Positions 21,909 through 31,503 of a stretch of DNA of 64,000 bases are shown here, piece by piece (within the stretch, counting starts at the first letter, position 1; every line of letters begins with the position of its first letter). The stretch is from positions 248,001 through 312,000 of the forward strand of contig JAKLGK010000003.1 in assembly GCA_022710725.1 (NCBI GenBank), given 5' to 3'. A model generated the notes under the pieces. The model was not told the origin of the DNA and did no database searches. It was given only the letters and a program-made list of their open reading frames with translations. This stretch comes from Verrucomicrobiota bacterium. GTDB lineage: Bacteria > Verrucomicrobiota > Kiritimatiellia > CAIQIC01 > JAGNIJ01. The translations under genes and the position numbers were made by a program.

Positions 21909-22337
21909 TCACTTATACACGAACATCAGGTCCGCCTCGGCGGCCGTGTCCCCGTCCACGCTGCACACGCCGTGAACCTTGGCCATGCCCATGCGCAGCT
22001 TCTCGAAGGTCACCTCGATGCGCAGCTGGTCGCCGGGTTGGACAATCTTCCGGAAGCGCGCGTTGTCGATGGCCATGAAATACGCGATGCGCCCCGGCTG
22101 GTTCAGCACCCGGCTCAACAGGACGCCGCCCACCTGCGCCATGGCCTCCAGCTGGAGCACGCCGGGCATCACGGGATGCCCCGGGAAATGGCCCTGGAAA
22201 AAGGGCTCGTTGATGCTCAAGTTCTTGATGCCGACCACGCGCTCCTTGTCGTCGCACTCCAGGATGCGGTCCACCAGCAGCATAGGGAAGCGATGGGGCA
22301 GTACTTTCTGAATTTCGTCGTTTTCCAATCTGGGCAT
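21909..22337 (-). CDS. fabZ: 3-hydroxyacyl-ACP dehydratase FabZ
   Basis: Dehydratase of fatty-acid elongation, 142 residues. I start at MPRLENDEIQ because GGAAGGAG stands 5-12 nt before it; a longer frame exists but adds unconserved residues. LPHRFPMLLVDRI and the catalytic GHFPGHPVMPGVLQLEAMAQ are present. It is a stand-alone FabZ, not the LpxC-FabZ fusion known in some relatives. It is first in the fabZ-lpxA-gspDEF run. Confidence 0.94.
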   Translation of the reverse strand: MPRLENDEIQKVLPHRFPMLLVDRILECDDKERVVGIKNLSINEPFFQGHFPGHPVMPGVLQLEAMAQVGGVLLSRVLNQPGRIAYFMAIDNARFRKIVQPGDQLRIEVTFEKLRMGMAKVHGVCSVDGDTAAEADLMFVYK

Positions 22338-22398
22338 GAAGACTCCTTCCCGGCCATCTCCGGCCGCGCCGGGCCGTCCAAGCTCCGGACAACAGGGC

Positions 22399-22407
22399 AC
22401 TATAACA
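22399..22407 (-). promoter_or_regulatory. Extended -10 promoter of the fabZ-lpxA-gsp operon
   Basis: On the minus strand TGTTATAGT forms a TGnTATAAT-type extended -10 about 62 nt upstream of the fabZ start, in the only AT-rich patch of the 108-nt gap. No good -35 is seen, as is common for extended -10 promoters. Confidence 0.45.
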
Positions 22408-22445
22408 AAGGGGTTCCAACGGGGAAACAGTAATCCGCGCCGGCG

Positions 22446-24506
22446 TCAACCCGCCGATCCCGGCGGGGATGCGAGGGCCTCGGCCAGGGCGCGGTTCAGG
22501 TCCGTCAGGGAAATCGGTTTGCGGAGGATCGGGATCGGGTCGTCGGAATACTTCTGCGCGACCTCGGGCGTGCCGGAAAGGATGAGGCACGGAAGCGTCC
22601 AGCCCCGCCGCCGGACCTCGTGGAGCAGGTCCATGCCGGTCATGTCCGGCATGGAGAGATCGGTGAGGAGGATGTCCGGCCGCCCCACCTCCATGCGGTC
22701 CAGCGCCTCGTGGGCGGAGGAGACCACCTCCACGACGTGCCCCACCGAGCGCAGCATGGCCGACATCGTCTTCAGCACGCGCGGATCGTCGTCCACGACC
22801 AGGATCCGCCGCGGCCCCAGGCCCGGCAGGGCCCTGGCCGCCGGCACCGGGGCCGCCGCTTTCGACGAGATCGGAAGCAGGATGGTGACGGTCGTGCCTT
22901 TCCCGGGCTCGCTGTCGATGACGATCTTCCCCTGGTAGTCCAGCACGATGCCGTGCACCATCGCGAGACCCATGCCGGTGCCCTTTTCCCCCTTCGTCGT
23001 GAAGAACGGGTCCATGCACCGCGCCCGGACTTCCGGCGTCATCCCGCAGCCCGTGTCCTTGACCTCCAGGGCCACCCACTCGCCGCGGGCGCTCGTGGAC
23101 ACGCGCAGCGTGCCCTCGCGCTCGATCGCGTGCACCGCGTTGATGATCAGGTTCACCAGCATGTCGCGCAGCTCCGACGGCGAGCCCTGCACGAAGGGGA
23201 TCTGGCCCAGGCTGGTCTCCACGTGGATCCGGATGCCGGCGGATTCCGCCTGCGTCTTCCAGCTCGGCCGGCTCAATTCGACCGCGTCCCGGACCACGGC
23301 GTTCAGGTCGACCGGTTCAAGCCGCGTATCCCCCTGCTGCGCCCGGTAGAAGGCCTGCATGCGCTTGACGATCACCGCCGCGTCCTGGGCGGCGGTCCGG
23401 ATCATCTCCAGGCTGTGCTGGATTTCCGCCCGGTCGTCCGGCCCCGCCTGCGGCTTGAGCAGCATCAGCTCGGAATAGCCCAGGATGGACAGCAGGCAGT
23501 TGTTGAAGTCGTGGGCGATGCCGCTGGCCATGCGGCCCAGCGCGTGCAGGCGCTCTTGCTTGATGGCCTCCTCGTGGGCCTTGGCCACCTCGTGCAGGGC
23601 CTCCTCGAGCTGGCGCGTCTTGTCGCGCAGGTCCCGGGTGTACACGCGGATCACGCGACGCATCGCCAGCCCCAGCAGGCCCAGGGCCACGACCAGCGCC
23701 AGCAGCCCGATGAGCGTGTTGCGCATCCAGCGCGGATACCGGACCGCCGGGGCGCTTTCCCCGAGCCACTGGCCCAGGATCCGGTAGTAGGCCGACGACC
23801 GGTCCTTCTTCAGCCGGGCCAGCCGCTTGTCGAGGATATCCAGCAGCTGGCCGTCGCTCGACGCCGGCGCGGCGAAGACGAGTTTCGTGGGCTGGAATAT
23901 GATCGCGGTCGGCATCACGTCATAGCGCCGCGCCGCCGCGCCGTCGAAGAAGCGGTTCACGATCCCCGCGTCCGCCCGCCCCTCCTGCACGGCCGCCATG
24001 ACCTCGTCGTGGCTGGGAAGGATCTCCGCCTCCACCTGGATCCCGAGGTCCGGCAACTGCTCCCGGATCACCTGCAACTGGATGCTCTCGTCCAGCACGG
24101 CCACCCGCCGCCCGTCGAGATCGTCCAGCGTGTTGAGCGGCAGGCCGTGCCGGGCGAACACCTCCAGCCACGAGGACAGCACCGCGATCTGGCTCAACTT
24201 GAAGCGGGCGGCGCGCTCCGCCGAGTAAGCCATGTCGGGGAGCAGGTCGAGCCGGCCCTCCTCCAGCGCGCGCAGGTGGTCCGCCCAGCTGCCGAGCATG
24301 AAGTCGAGCTGCCAGTTTTCCTGCGCGGCCACGGTTTCCAGCAGGTCGACGAACAGGCCGTCCGGCCTGCCCTCGGCGTTGATGAAGATCTTGGGGGGAT
24401 TCTGATAGACGCCGACGCGCACGATGCGCGCCGCCTCGGAGCGGCTCTCGGCGCACGCCGCCAGCAGGGCCAGCGCCACGACGACCCATTCCCGTCTACC
24501 CGGCAT
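22446..24506 (-). CDS. Hybrid sensor histidine kinase with periplasmic SBP_bac_3-like domain
   Basis: I start at MPGRREWVVV because GGAGGG precedes it by 7 nt. Signal/anchor at residues 6-20; a substrate-binding-protein type 3-like domain (about 30-250, VGVYQNPPKIFINAEGRPDG and IQLQVIREQL); a membrane helix near 262-282; then HisKA with the phospho-acceptor in GIAHDFNNCL (about 330), HATPase motifs INAVHAIE, DTGCGMTPE and GTGMGLAM, and a C-terminal receiver with LTDLSMPDM (Asp about 613). It probably senses a small solute in the periplasm. No output regulator is adjacent, so the partner is unknown. Confidence 0.88.
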   Translation of the reverse strand: MPGRREWVVVALALLAACAESRSEAARIVRVGVYQNPPKIFINAEGRPDGLFVDLLETVAAQENWQLDFMLGSWADHLRALEEGRLDLLPDMAYSAERAARFKLSQIAVLSSWLEVFARHGLPLNTLDDLDGRRVAVLDESIQLQVIREQLPDLGIQVEAEILPSHDEVMAAVQEGRADAGIVNRFFDGAAARRYDVMPTAIIFQPTKLVFAAPASSDGQLLDILDKRLARLKKDRSSAYYRILGQWLGESAPAVRYPRWMRNTLIGLLALVVALGLLGLAMRRVIRVYTRDLRDKTRQLEEALHEVAKAHEEAIKQERLHALGRMASGIAHDFNNCLLSILGYSELMLLKPQAGPDDRAEIQHSLEMIRTAAQDAAVIVKRMQAFYRAQQGDTRLEPVDLNAVVRDAVELSRPSWKTQAESAGIRIHVETSLGQIPFVQGSPSELRDMLVNLIINAVHAIEREGTLRVSTSARGEWVALEVKDTGCGMTPEVRARCMDPFFTTKGEKGTGMGLAMVHGIVLDYQGKIVIDSEPGKGTTVTILLPISSKAAAPVPAARALPGLGPRRILVVDDDPRVLKTMSAMLRSVGHVVEVVSSAHEALDRMEVGRPDILLTDLSMPDMTGMDLLHEVRRRGWTLPCLILSGTPEVAQKYSDDPIPILRKPISLTDLNRALAEALASPPGSAG

Positions 24507-24614
24507 GCTCGACCCTCCACGGTTGCGAAGAGCCTGCGGCACCGTCCGAACGCGGGCCCCCGCCCGATTACAACCTCCCCTGGGCCCAGATGATAGGCGC
24601 CGGGGACCGGATCA

Positions 24615-26012
24615 TCAAGACGGCTTTTGGAGGATGTATTCCAGCCATTGCTGCCACAGCTCGTCCGGCGCCATCTCCAGGAACCGGCACAGCAGGGCCA
24701 ACGGCCCCGTCTTGCGGATTTCGCGGAACGCGCCCGGATCGCGGAGATAGCGCAGATAGCCGAAGAAGGCGTTCCGTCGCTCGGGCTGCATGAGGAAATG
24801 CACCAGCCCCCAGGCCTGGTCGTACGCGAGCCCGATCCGCTCTTCGACCCCGAAGGAGAGCAGGCCCGATTCGTCCCGAAGGTTCACGAGCTCCTCGAAG
24901 CCGATCAGGCGGCCCTCCTCCAGCGCCTGGCGCAGCGAGTTCAGCCGCGTGGGATCGGCCGCGCCGATCGGCGAATGCTCGCAATAGGTGGCCATCCCCT
25001 CGATCAGCCACTCGCCTTCCACGCCGTGACGCGAATGGATGCCGAAGTCGTAGAACAGCTGGTGCGCCCCCTCGTGCCGGATCGTGGCGCGCGTCTGGTT
25101 TTCGGCCAACTGCTCGATGTCCTGGTCCGTCTGCCGGCGCCATTCGCGCAGCCGGGCCTCGACCTCGGGGGCCAGGCGCCCCGCGCGGTGGCGCGCCTCT
25201 TCTTCCTCCACCTGCCGCCGGAGTTCCGCCACGCGCTCGGACCCGCGCTGGTTGAACAGGACCAGGCGGTCGAGGCGCGGGCTGTAGAATCCGGCCGAAC
25301 TCTCCATGCGCGGCGCGTGCTGTCGCTGGTAGGCCCGGAACGCGTCCTGCCGCGAGAAGAAAAGAACCTGGATGCTCCGGTCGGGGCGGGCCTCCTCCAT
25401 CAGGCCCCGCCAGATCCCGACGAACTGCTCGTGCAAAACCTCCAGGATTTCCACCGTCTCCTCGACGCGGAAGAAGGATTCGTCGGTGAGCAGGCTGTAG
25501 GGCGGCCGGCGGTAGTAATTCAAATCCGGAAATTCCATCTGGAAGCGGACGTCCCGGTAGGAGATCGACGGGGCGGGCGGCTCCAGGCGCCGGATGGATT
25601 CCAGCCTCCGCCTCGGGATCACGGCGGTGACCTCGGCGCTGTCGCCGTACGTGCGCACGAAGACCACCTCCTGCGGCCGCTCCTCGATCACCCGCCCCTG
25701 GAGCGCCTGCCCGTCGGTGAACAGGAGTTCGTGCGTCGGCTGCTCGGCCCGCACCCGCTCCTCCATCCGTCGCAACGTGGCGATTTCCTCGGGAGTCATC
25801 CGGGATTCGTCGCGCTCGTCGGGGATGAACGGCGCCTCTGCCCCGTACCAGCGGAAGGTCCCCGCCATCCAGCGTCCGGCATCCGTCTCCAGGAATCGGT
25901 AGAAACGCGGATCGCCGATCCGGTTCCAGTAGAGCAGGAGCAGGGTCCCGCCCAGCAGTCCGGACAGGACCGCCAGGCGAAGAAACCACGCTATGCGAGA
26001 AGCGCGCATCAT
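24615..26012 (-). CDS. Membrane-anchored DUF1570-like putative metallopeptidase
   Basis: An N-terminal anchor (WFLRLAVLSGLLGGTLLLLY) is followed by a long charged region and a C-terminal domain with IRHEGAHQLFYDFG near residue 310, an HExxH zinc motif, and EWLIEGMATYCEHSPIG about 20 residues later, whose E is placed like the third ligand of gluzincin peptidases. This arrangement is that of DUF1570 proteins, common in Planctomycetota and relatives. Peptidase activity is unproven. It is 25 nt downstream of the 1070-aa secreted protein on the same strand and probably shares its transcript. Confidence 0.65.
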   Translation of the reverse strand: MMRASRIAWFLRLAVLSGLLGGTLLLLYWNRIGDPRFYRFLETDAGRWMAGTFRWYGAEAPFIPDERDESRMTPEEIATLRRMEERVRAEQPTHELLFTDGQALQGRVIEERPQEVVFVRTYGDSAEVTAVIPRRRLESIRRLEPPAPSISYRDVRFQMEFPDLNYYRRPPYSLLTDESFFRVEETVEILEVLHEQFVGIWRGLMEEARPDRSIQVLFFSRQDAFRAYQRQHAPRMESSAGFYSPRLDRLVLFNQRGSERVAELRRQVEEEEARHRAGRLAPEVEARLREWRRQTDQDIEQLAENQTRATIRHEGAHQLFYDFGIHSRHGVEGEWLIEGMATYCEHSPIGAADPTRLNSLRQALEEGRLIGFEELVNLRDESGLLSFGVEERIGLAYDQAWGLVHFLMQPERRNAFFGYLRYLRDPGAFREIRKTGPLALLCRFLEMAPDELWQQWLEYILQKPS

Positions 26013-26037
26013 CCAAAACCGCGTTCCGCCCGCCGGA

Positions 26038-29000
26038 TCAGCGGAACACCACGTCGAACCATCGCTGAAAGGCCACCGAATCCCCCGAGCGGACTTCGAC
26101 CAACATCTGGCCGGAGTCCGCCCTTTTCTTCCGGATCGGGAATCGCAGCACCGTGCCGGAGTCGGGAGGCAGTTCGACGGCCCGGTCCCCGCCCTGGTGG
26201 TCGCCCTCCCAGTGGAGCGCCAGCGGACGCGGGCGGTTCGAGTAGCTGCGGACCGGGATCTCGATCACGGCCTGCCCGCCCTTGGCCTCGATGCGGCGGC
26301 CCGGCGGGTCGAATACGAAGGCGTCCGCCACCCGGGGCTTGAGCAGGCGCACGCACGTCATTTTTTCCTCTCCGCGCTCCAGTTCCCACTGGACTTCAAG
26401 CCAGGGATCGTCCGCGAGATCGCCGTCCTCGAAGACCGCGGTCAGCCGTTCGGTCTGTCCCGGGGCCACGGTAACGGCCGCGCCGTCCGCCGGACGGAAG
26501 GCCCGGCTGGTGATGACCTTGGGCCGAACCGCGCGCAATCTGGCCGCGCCCGCGCTCCGGACCTCGATCACGATTTCGTTCCGGTCTCCGCGGACCGCGG
26601 GCACGGGGACCAACACATTGCAGCAGGCGCCCCATTCCATCTCCGCGCGGACGGAGGCGATGTTGGTCAGCGCGGCCGGGGCCTCCCGCGCCCCGCCCGT
26701 CCAGCCGGCCAGGAAATCCGCTTCTTCCTTCGCTTCAGACAGGGCAAACCAATCCCGGAGCCCGATCTCGTGGGGCATGAGAACCAACGGGAACTCGCCA
26801 GGTCCATCGGCTGTCACATGGCAATGGCCGGTCAATGGATCGATGACCATCGAAGGCCCCTTCTCCCCGGGCAGGCGCAGTTTCCCGCGCACCCGTTCCC
26901 CGGTCGGGTTGCGCACCGTAACCTGGCCGGCGGGACGACGTGCGCGGCCGAAGGATTCCACCCATATCGCATCCGGCTCGACCGCCGCGGGACCGGACGG
27001 CCGCCACCCGGCGGCCGCCAGCCGGCGGATCAGCGGGAGGTGCTTCTCCAGGATACCGCGGATGGCCTCGTCCGACTGGGCCTGCTCATACAACCGGTCC
27101 GCCCCCCGCGCGCGGCTGTAAAATCCCGGCAGGAATCCCCGGAACAGGCACCATTCCAGGTGGCGCGCGAGTTCGTCCGCGTCGAGCGGGCGTTGGGCAT
27201 CCGAGCGGAGAAGCGCCACCGGCTTCAACCCGGCCAGCGCTCGAAGGGAATCGGCGGAACGCTCCCGTGCCGAATCGGCATCGTCGCCCGGCCATGTCTT
27301 GAAATCCGCGGCGATGAAGTCCAGCGACGGCGCGGCGAAAGCCCGTTGCGCTTCCGAGGGACGCCCGGCGGTATAGCCGCCCGATGCCCGGACGGCCGCC
27401 GCCCAGACGGCCAGGTCCGACGCCACTTCCAGGTCCGACGCCAGGCCGGGTTGAAGACGATTCGTTGAGAACGTTGCAGGATGGACAGCCACGCCCAGGG
27501 CGGCGGGATTGTAGTCCATCGGCGCGGCGTCCGGGGGCGGCTCGAAATACAGGCCGTGCACGGGCGCGCTGTGCATGACGTTCCGGTACAGGCGCCAGTC
27601 GGCCATGGCCTGGTTCAGTGGAGCCTCCGGCGACGGTGCCAGCCGCGGCTGAGCGCTCACCCGGAGGAACAGGCCGGTATGCCAGGGCAAGCCGACCTCC
27701 TGCCACGCGAGGCGGCCGTCCGTCCGGCGCGCGGCGCCGACCTGCGCGGCCGACGCGAGTTCGCTGTCGCGGCTGGTCCCCGCCGTGAGCAGTTTCAGCC
27801 ATTTCCCTGCGCGCGCCTCATCGCGGGCCAGGCGCGCCGGAGCCTGGAGCCAGTAGGACCACGGCTCCAGGAACAGGAACGTCATGCATCCGGCCGGTGT
27901 TCCGGTTTCCGGGCCGGGCGGCGTCCACACGTCCCGGGCCTCGCAGGCGAATTCCACCGTTCGAGGGAAGCCGGGTTTTTCCCACGGACGGCCGAAGCCG
28001 CACACGGGCGCCTTCCGTGCCGGGAAATAGGGATGGCGCTGGTAAAAAAGCTCCAGGGCTTTCCGGAACGCCTCCCCGCCCTCGCCCGCGAAGGTGCGGA
28101 ACGAGCAACGGATTTCCGCCTGGCCCGGGAAGTTCGACGCCTGCGTGGACAGGGCCACGTCGTACCACAAGCCGTAGAACGACGCCGCCGGGTCGGCCTC
28201 GATTTCAAAAGCGCGGGGCTCCGCCGGATCGGTCTCCGCCATGTAATTGTCGCTGCCCCGCGTCACGACGCCGAACGGAAACCCCGACACCCGTCCGCGG
28301 CGGCCGTACGAGACCGCCACGGGCCGCATGACGCGCGCCCCGGAACGGTCGAGGGCCGCGCGGGAACGGGCGTCGTCATGCCAGATGGCCTTCTCCAGGT
28401 CCATGCGCCAGCCGAGGCCGAGACGGATACAGCGGGCCCGGTCCGACTTGACGCGGACCGACACGGAGACGTCCCGCGGCGAGTCCTGCCGCCAGATCAG
28501 CCCCCACTCCATGTCGAGCGCGCGCCCGGTCCAGCGCCAACGCTGGCCGTCCGACGCAATCGCGTCGGGCTGGAGTTCCGCGGCTTGCCCGGTCACGGCG
28601 TCGACCAGCCGCGCCTGCAAAGGGATCCCACCCGGCGCGGGGGCCGGCGCGTTTGTGGAGTCCGGCGGCGCGTTGCTCCACGCGGGGGAATCGAAGTTCC
28701 CAGCCCGGGCCGCCGACGGCGAGGCGGACGCCGCCCGCAGGAGGTCGCCGATATCCTCGGGCTGGAGCGGCGTGCTCCACCTGAATTCGGACAGCGAGGC
28801 GAAGTCGCAGGGCTCCATTCCCGATTCCGGCAGGCGGTTCTCGACTTCCCATTCCCCGGAAAGCCATTCGACCGCCCAGCTGCCGGCGCCCCGCAGCGGC
28901 GGCACGGGGAGGAAGGCCACGAGCGTCGAGCCCTCCACGAGCGTTACCGTCGGCTCGACCGTGTCCCACTTCCATCCGCGGGCGCGCGGGGGATAGCGAT

Positions 29001-29250
29001 AGAGGACCTGGCCCTCCATCATGTAATCCGCGCCGGTCACCATCTCGCCGCTGACCGGCCCGTCCGTGTCCAGCAGGATCCGGACACGTCGGGGGTCTGG
29101 GGGCTGATCGAAGGATATCCGAAACACGGCGCTTCCCTCCTCGTCACGGAAGGGCTCGGCCCCCAGGATAAGCGGCCCCGCCATGGCGCCCGAACACAGG
29201 GCGGCCCAGACAACCAGGGCGCCCGCTTTGATTCGAGATCTCATCTCCAC
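26038..29250 (-). CDS. 1070-aa secreted protein, possibly glycoside hydrolase-like
   Basis: The start is a GTG (29250) or the ATG at 29244; both give a signal peptide ending near AMAGPL. The mature protein is large and aspartate-, tryptophan- and proline-rich. Residues 1-400 look like beta-sandwich modules; the middle (about 620-790) has the pattern LEWCLFRGFLPGFYSRA and HLPLIRRLAAAGWRPSG followed by WVESFGRARRPAGQVTVRNP. I associate such a pattern with uncharacterised glycosidase-like barrels with C-terminal beta domains. No catalytic pair can be named. It precedes the DUF1570 gene by 25 nt. Function unknown. Confidence 0.5.
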   Translation of the reverse strand: MEMRSRIKAGALVVWAALCSGAMAGPLILGAEPFRDEEGSAVFRISFDQPPDPRRVRILLDTDGPVSGEMVTGADYMMEGQVLYRYPPRARGWKWDTVEPTVTLVEGSTLVAFLPVPPLRGAGSWAVEWLSGEWEVENRLPESGMEPCDFASLSEFRWSTPLQPEDIGDLLRAASASPSAARAGNFDSPAWSNAPPDSTNAPAPAPGGIPLQARLVDAVTGQAAELQPDAIASDGQRWRWTGRALDMEWGLIWRQDSPRDVSVSVRVKSDRARCIRLGLGWRMDLEKAIWHDDARSRAALDRSGARVMRPVAVSYGRRGRVSGFPFGVVTRGSDNYMAETDPAEPRAFEIEADPAASFYGLWYDVALSTQASNFPGQAEIRCSFRTFAGEGGEAFRKALELFYQRHPYFPARKAPVCGFGRPWEKPGFPRTVEFACEARDVWTPPGPETGTPAGCMTFLFLEPWSYWLQAPARLARDEARAGKWLKLLTAGTSRDSELASAAQVGAARRTDGRLAWQEVGLPWHTGLFLRVSAQPRLAPSPEAPLNQAMADWRLYRNVMHSAPVHGLYFEPPPDAAPMDYNPAALGVAVHPATFSTNRLQPGLASDLEVASDLAVWAAAVRASGGYTAGRPSEAQRAFAAPSLDFIAADFKTWPGDDADSARERSADSLRALAGLKPVALLRSDAQRPLDADELARHLEWCLFRGFLPGFYSRARGADRLYEQAQSDEAIRGILEKHLPLIRRLAAAGWRPSGPAAVEPDAIWVESFGRARRPAGQVTVRNPTGERVRGKLRLPGEKGPSMVIDPLTGHCHVTADGPGEFPLVLMPHEIGLRDWFALSEAKEEADFLAGWTGGAREAPAALTNIASVRAEMEWGACCNVLVPVPAVRGDRNEIVIEVRSAGAARLRAVRPKVITSRAFRPADGAAVTVAPGQTERLTAVFEDGDLADDPWLEVQWELERGEEKMTCVRLLKPRVADAFVFDPPGRRIEAKGGQAVIEIPVRSYSNRPRPLALHWEGDHQGGDRAVELPPDSGTVLRFPIRKKRADSGQMLVEVRSGDSVAFQRWFDVVFR

Positions 29251-29366
29251 GTGCTTGTCTCAAATTTCAGCGCGCGCCGCGAATGAAAAACCACTGCCGG
29301 CGGGCGCCGTGCGCGAGGCGCGTAGGTCGGCTCGCGACCGCGCTCGAAGGGGGCCTGACGAGACGG

Positions 29367-31397
29367 TCACGGTCCGACGCCGTCGGCATTCAACCGGCTC
29401 TCGATCGATTCCAGCCGGCGGCGCAGATCCGCTATCTCGGCATCCTTCTTGTTCAAGAGTTCGTACAGGCCCTGGATGGCGGCCAGGGACACGCCATCGA
29501 GGTCCAGGCTGTTCAACGCTTTGTCGGAGGACCCCCGCAGGGGGAATGCCGCCTGGAAATCCTGGGCCATGGGACCAATATGGCGCTCCTCGTAACCGAT
29601 GTAGTTCCACTCGGCAATCGGCAGGGTCGCGACGCGCTCCAGCACCGTCCCGCCGTCCACCGGAACGAACCCCTCTTTCAACGAGCGATCGCTGCTGAAC
29701 GTCCACGAAGCAGAGCCCGGCGTCCAGGCGACGGTCTGATTGGCGGCTCCCGAACCGCTGGTGAACCGCACGCCCCCGGAACAGCGGAAGGCCGCCTCGT
29801 TGCTGGTCGCGGACGCAAAGGTGCTGATGCTCGAGGCATCGGCCCACAGGAATACCCCCGGATGGTTGGCCCGCCCCTGCTTGCCGCCCGGGATTGTCGC
29901 ATGATGCGCGTTCGCGGCAATCTCGTTGTTCTCTCCCCCGCCGATCACGGCGTAGGAGGCATTGGTGCGGATGACGTGGTTTCCGCCTCCGCTGATCACC
30001 GCGCTCTGCGACTGGTTGCTGATGACATTCACGGCCCCGCCGGCAATCACGGCATTGTTGGCTTCCTCGCCGATCCGGTTATTGCCGCCGCCGGAGATGA
30101 CCCCTTGAGGCGTGGAGGCCTGGATGCTGTTGTTGTACCCTCCCGCGATCACCGACCAGGCCGTGTCGCCGAAAATGCTGTTATCCCGTCCCCCGCCTAT
30201 CACGGATTCGTCGGAGTCGTACACGATGGAGTTGTTCCAGCCCCCGTCAACGACTCCGTGCAGCGTGCCGTACTTGATGCTATTGCCCTCTCCCCCCCCG
30301 ATCATGGAATAACGGGCCAGGGGATCGATGTCATTTCCGTAGCCGCCGCCGATGACGGCGTACTCGGAATTGGTCCATATCTCGTTCTCCTTGCCGCCGC
30401 CGATGACGGCAAAGTGGGCGCCGGTGTACGTGTGGTTGAAGTTGCCGCCGCCGATCACGCTCGAGGCCTGGAGGCCGTCCATGCGGTTCTGATAGCCGCC
30501 GCCGATGGCGCCCAGCTGGACATCGTTGCCGATCCGGTTGCTCCAGCCCCCGCCGATCACGGATGCGAAGGAATTGGTCCCCACCCTGTTCCCAAAACCG
30601 CCGCCGATGACCGCGTTGGTGGCGCGCGCTTCGATCCGGCTGTCCCTGCCGCCGCCCACCACGGAATAATGCGCGCCCGCGTAGGTGGCGTATCCCTGCG
30701 CGATGGAATCCGTGCCCACCGCTGACGGATTGATCACAAACGTGCCGTTTTCCGAGTAGCTCTTGAAACCCACGGCGTTGGCATTGGTCCAGGCGGCGCC
30801 GTTCCACTGGATGATCTGGCCGATGGCCGCGCCGTTCTGGTTGACGTCTGCAAACAGGATGCTTCCGTTGGCGATCACCCGGGAGGACACCACGCCCGAA
30901 TCGAAATCCTGTTCCTGGAGCGTCCCGTCCGCGATGTTGTAGCTCTGCACGGTCTGGCTTCCGATCATGTCGCCGCTGATGGCCCCGTTGGTCACGGCTC
31001 CGGCCACCATGGCGTACGGCGTGGCGGCCATCCGCTCCAGGGGCTGGAACCGGCTGCCGTTAATCTCGACCTCCAGCCACCACGCGTCGCCCGACGGGGG
31101 CACGCTCCGGAGCCAGGCCCAGTCTGCGGCGCCGTTGCTCGGGGCGATGAACGTGGCATAGAAGCCATCCGTCACCTGGACGACGCTGGTGGCCTCCATC
31201 CACAGCACGGCGAGATTGGTGTCGGAGTGGTCATACACGCGGAAGACGATGCCGGCGGGCCCGTTGTACAGGTTGGTGCCGTTGAGCAACCGGCCCTGGT
31301 AGGCCACCAGGCTCGGCACCTGGGACAGGCCCGGTATCGCAAAGGACACGATCAGCACAAACGCAAATGCTGTCGAAACAGTCCGTGATGATTTCAT
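29367..31397 (-). CDS. Secreted VIGGG-repeat (YadA-head-like) fibre protein with C-terminal S74 chaperone
   Basis: I start at MKSSRTVSTAF because CAAGGAGG lies upstream and a signal peptide follows. After a beta-rich N-terminal region (about 25-230) come about 15 repeats of 16-17 residues of the form VIGGGxxNxI (about 235-500), like the trimeric beta-roll of YadA-type heads. Near residue 568 SDRSLKEGF matches the SDxxLK Ser-Lys motif of S74 intramolecular chaperones, followed by MAQDFQAAFP, AAIQGLYELL and a short coiled coil. S74 domains trimerise fibres and often cleave themselves off. The protein is probably a secreted homotrimeric fibre. It stands alone with its own putative promoter. Confidence 0.72.
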   Translation of the reverse strand: MKSSRTVSTAFAFVLIVSFAIPGLSQVPSLVAYQGRLLNGTNLYNGPAGIVFRVYDHSDTNLAVLWMEATSVVQVTDGFYATFIAPSNGAADWAWLRSVPPSGDAWWLEVEINGSRFQPLERMAATPYAMVAGAVTNGAISGDMIGSQTVQSYNIADGTLQEQDFDSGVVSSRVIANGSILFADVNQNGAAIGQIIQWNGAAWTNANAVGFKSYSENGTFVINPSAVGTDSIAQGYATYAGAHYSVVGGGRDSRIEARATNAVIGGGFGNRVGTNSFASVIGGGWSNRIGNDVQLGAIGGGYQNRMDGLQASSVIGGGNFNHTYTGAHFAVIGGGKENEIWTNSEYAVIGGGYGNDIDPLARYSMIGGGEGNSIKYGTLHGVVDGGWNNSIVYDSDESVIGGGRDNSIFGDTAWSVIAGGYNNSIQASTPQGVISGGGNNRIGEEANNAVIAGGAVNVISNQSQSAVISGGGNHVIRTNASYAVIGGGENNEIAANAHHATIPGGKQGRANHPGVFLWADASSISTFASATSNEAAFRCSGGVRFTSGSGAANQTVAWTPGSASWTFSSDRSLKEGFVPVDGGTVLERVATLPIAEWNYIGYEERHIGPMAQDFQAAFPLRGSSDKALNSLDLDGVSLAAIQGLYELLNKKDAEIADLRRRLESIESRLNADGVGP

Positions 31398-31434
31398 GAC
31401 CCCCTCCTTGTCATGCGCATTCACCCACGGCGCA

Positions 31435-31463
31435 AGTATAGCCTCCGCGCGTGCTTCATCCAA
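31435..31463 (-). promoter_or_regulatory. Putative promoter of the S74 fibre gene
   Basis: On the minus strand TTGGAT (31458-31463) and TATACT (31435-31440) are 17 bp apart and lie 38 nt upstream of the start codon. The -10 is good, the -35 weak. Confidence 0.4.
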
Positions 31464-31503
31464 TTCAAAAATACGCCGTGGGCCGTCGACAAGGAGCGGC
31501 GTT

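Noticed and set aside
19610..22078. 822-residue open frame on the plus strand opposite gspD and lpxA
   Set aside because: Shadow frame; the minus-strand genes are clear family members and the plus product is R/D/H/V-rich with no motif.
22338..22400. Longer FabZ beginning at 22400
   Set aside because: The extra 21 residues are not FabZ-like and lie over the Shine-Dalgarno of the start at 22337.
22620..24593. 657-residue open frame on the plus strand opposite the hybrid kinase
   Set aside because: Shadow of the kinase gene caused by GC codon bias.
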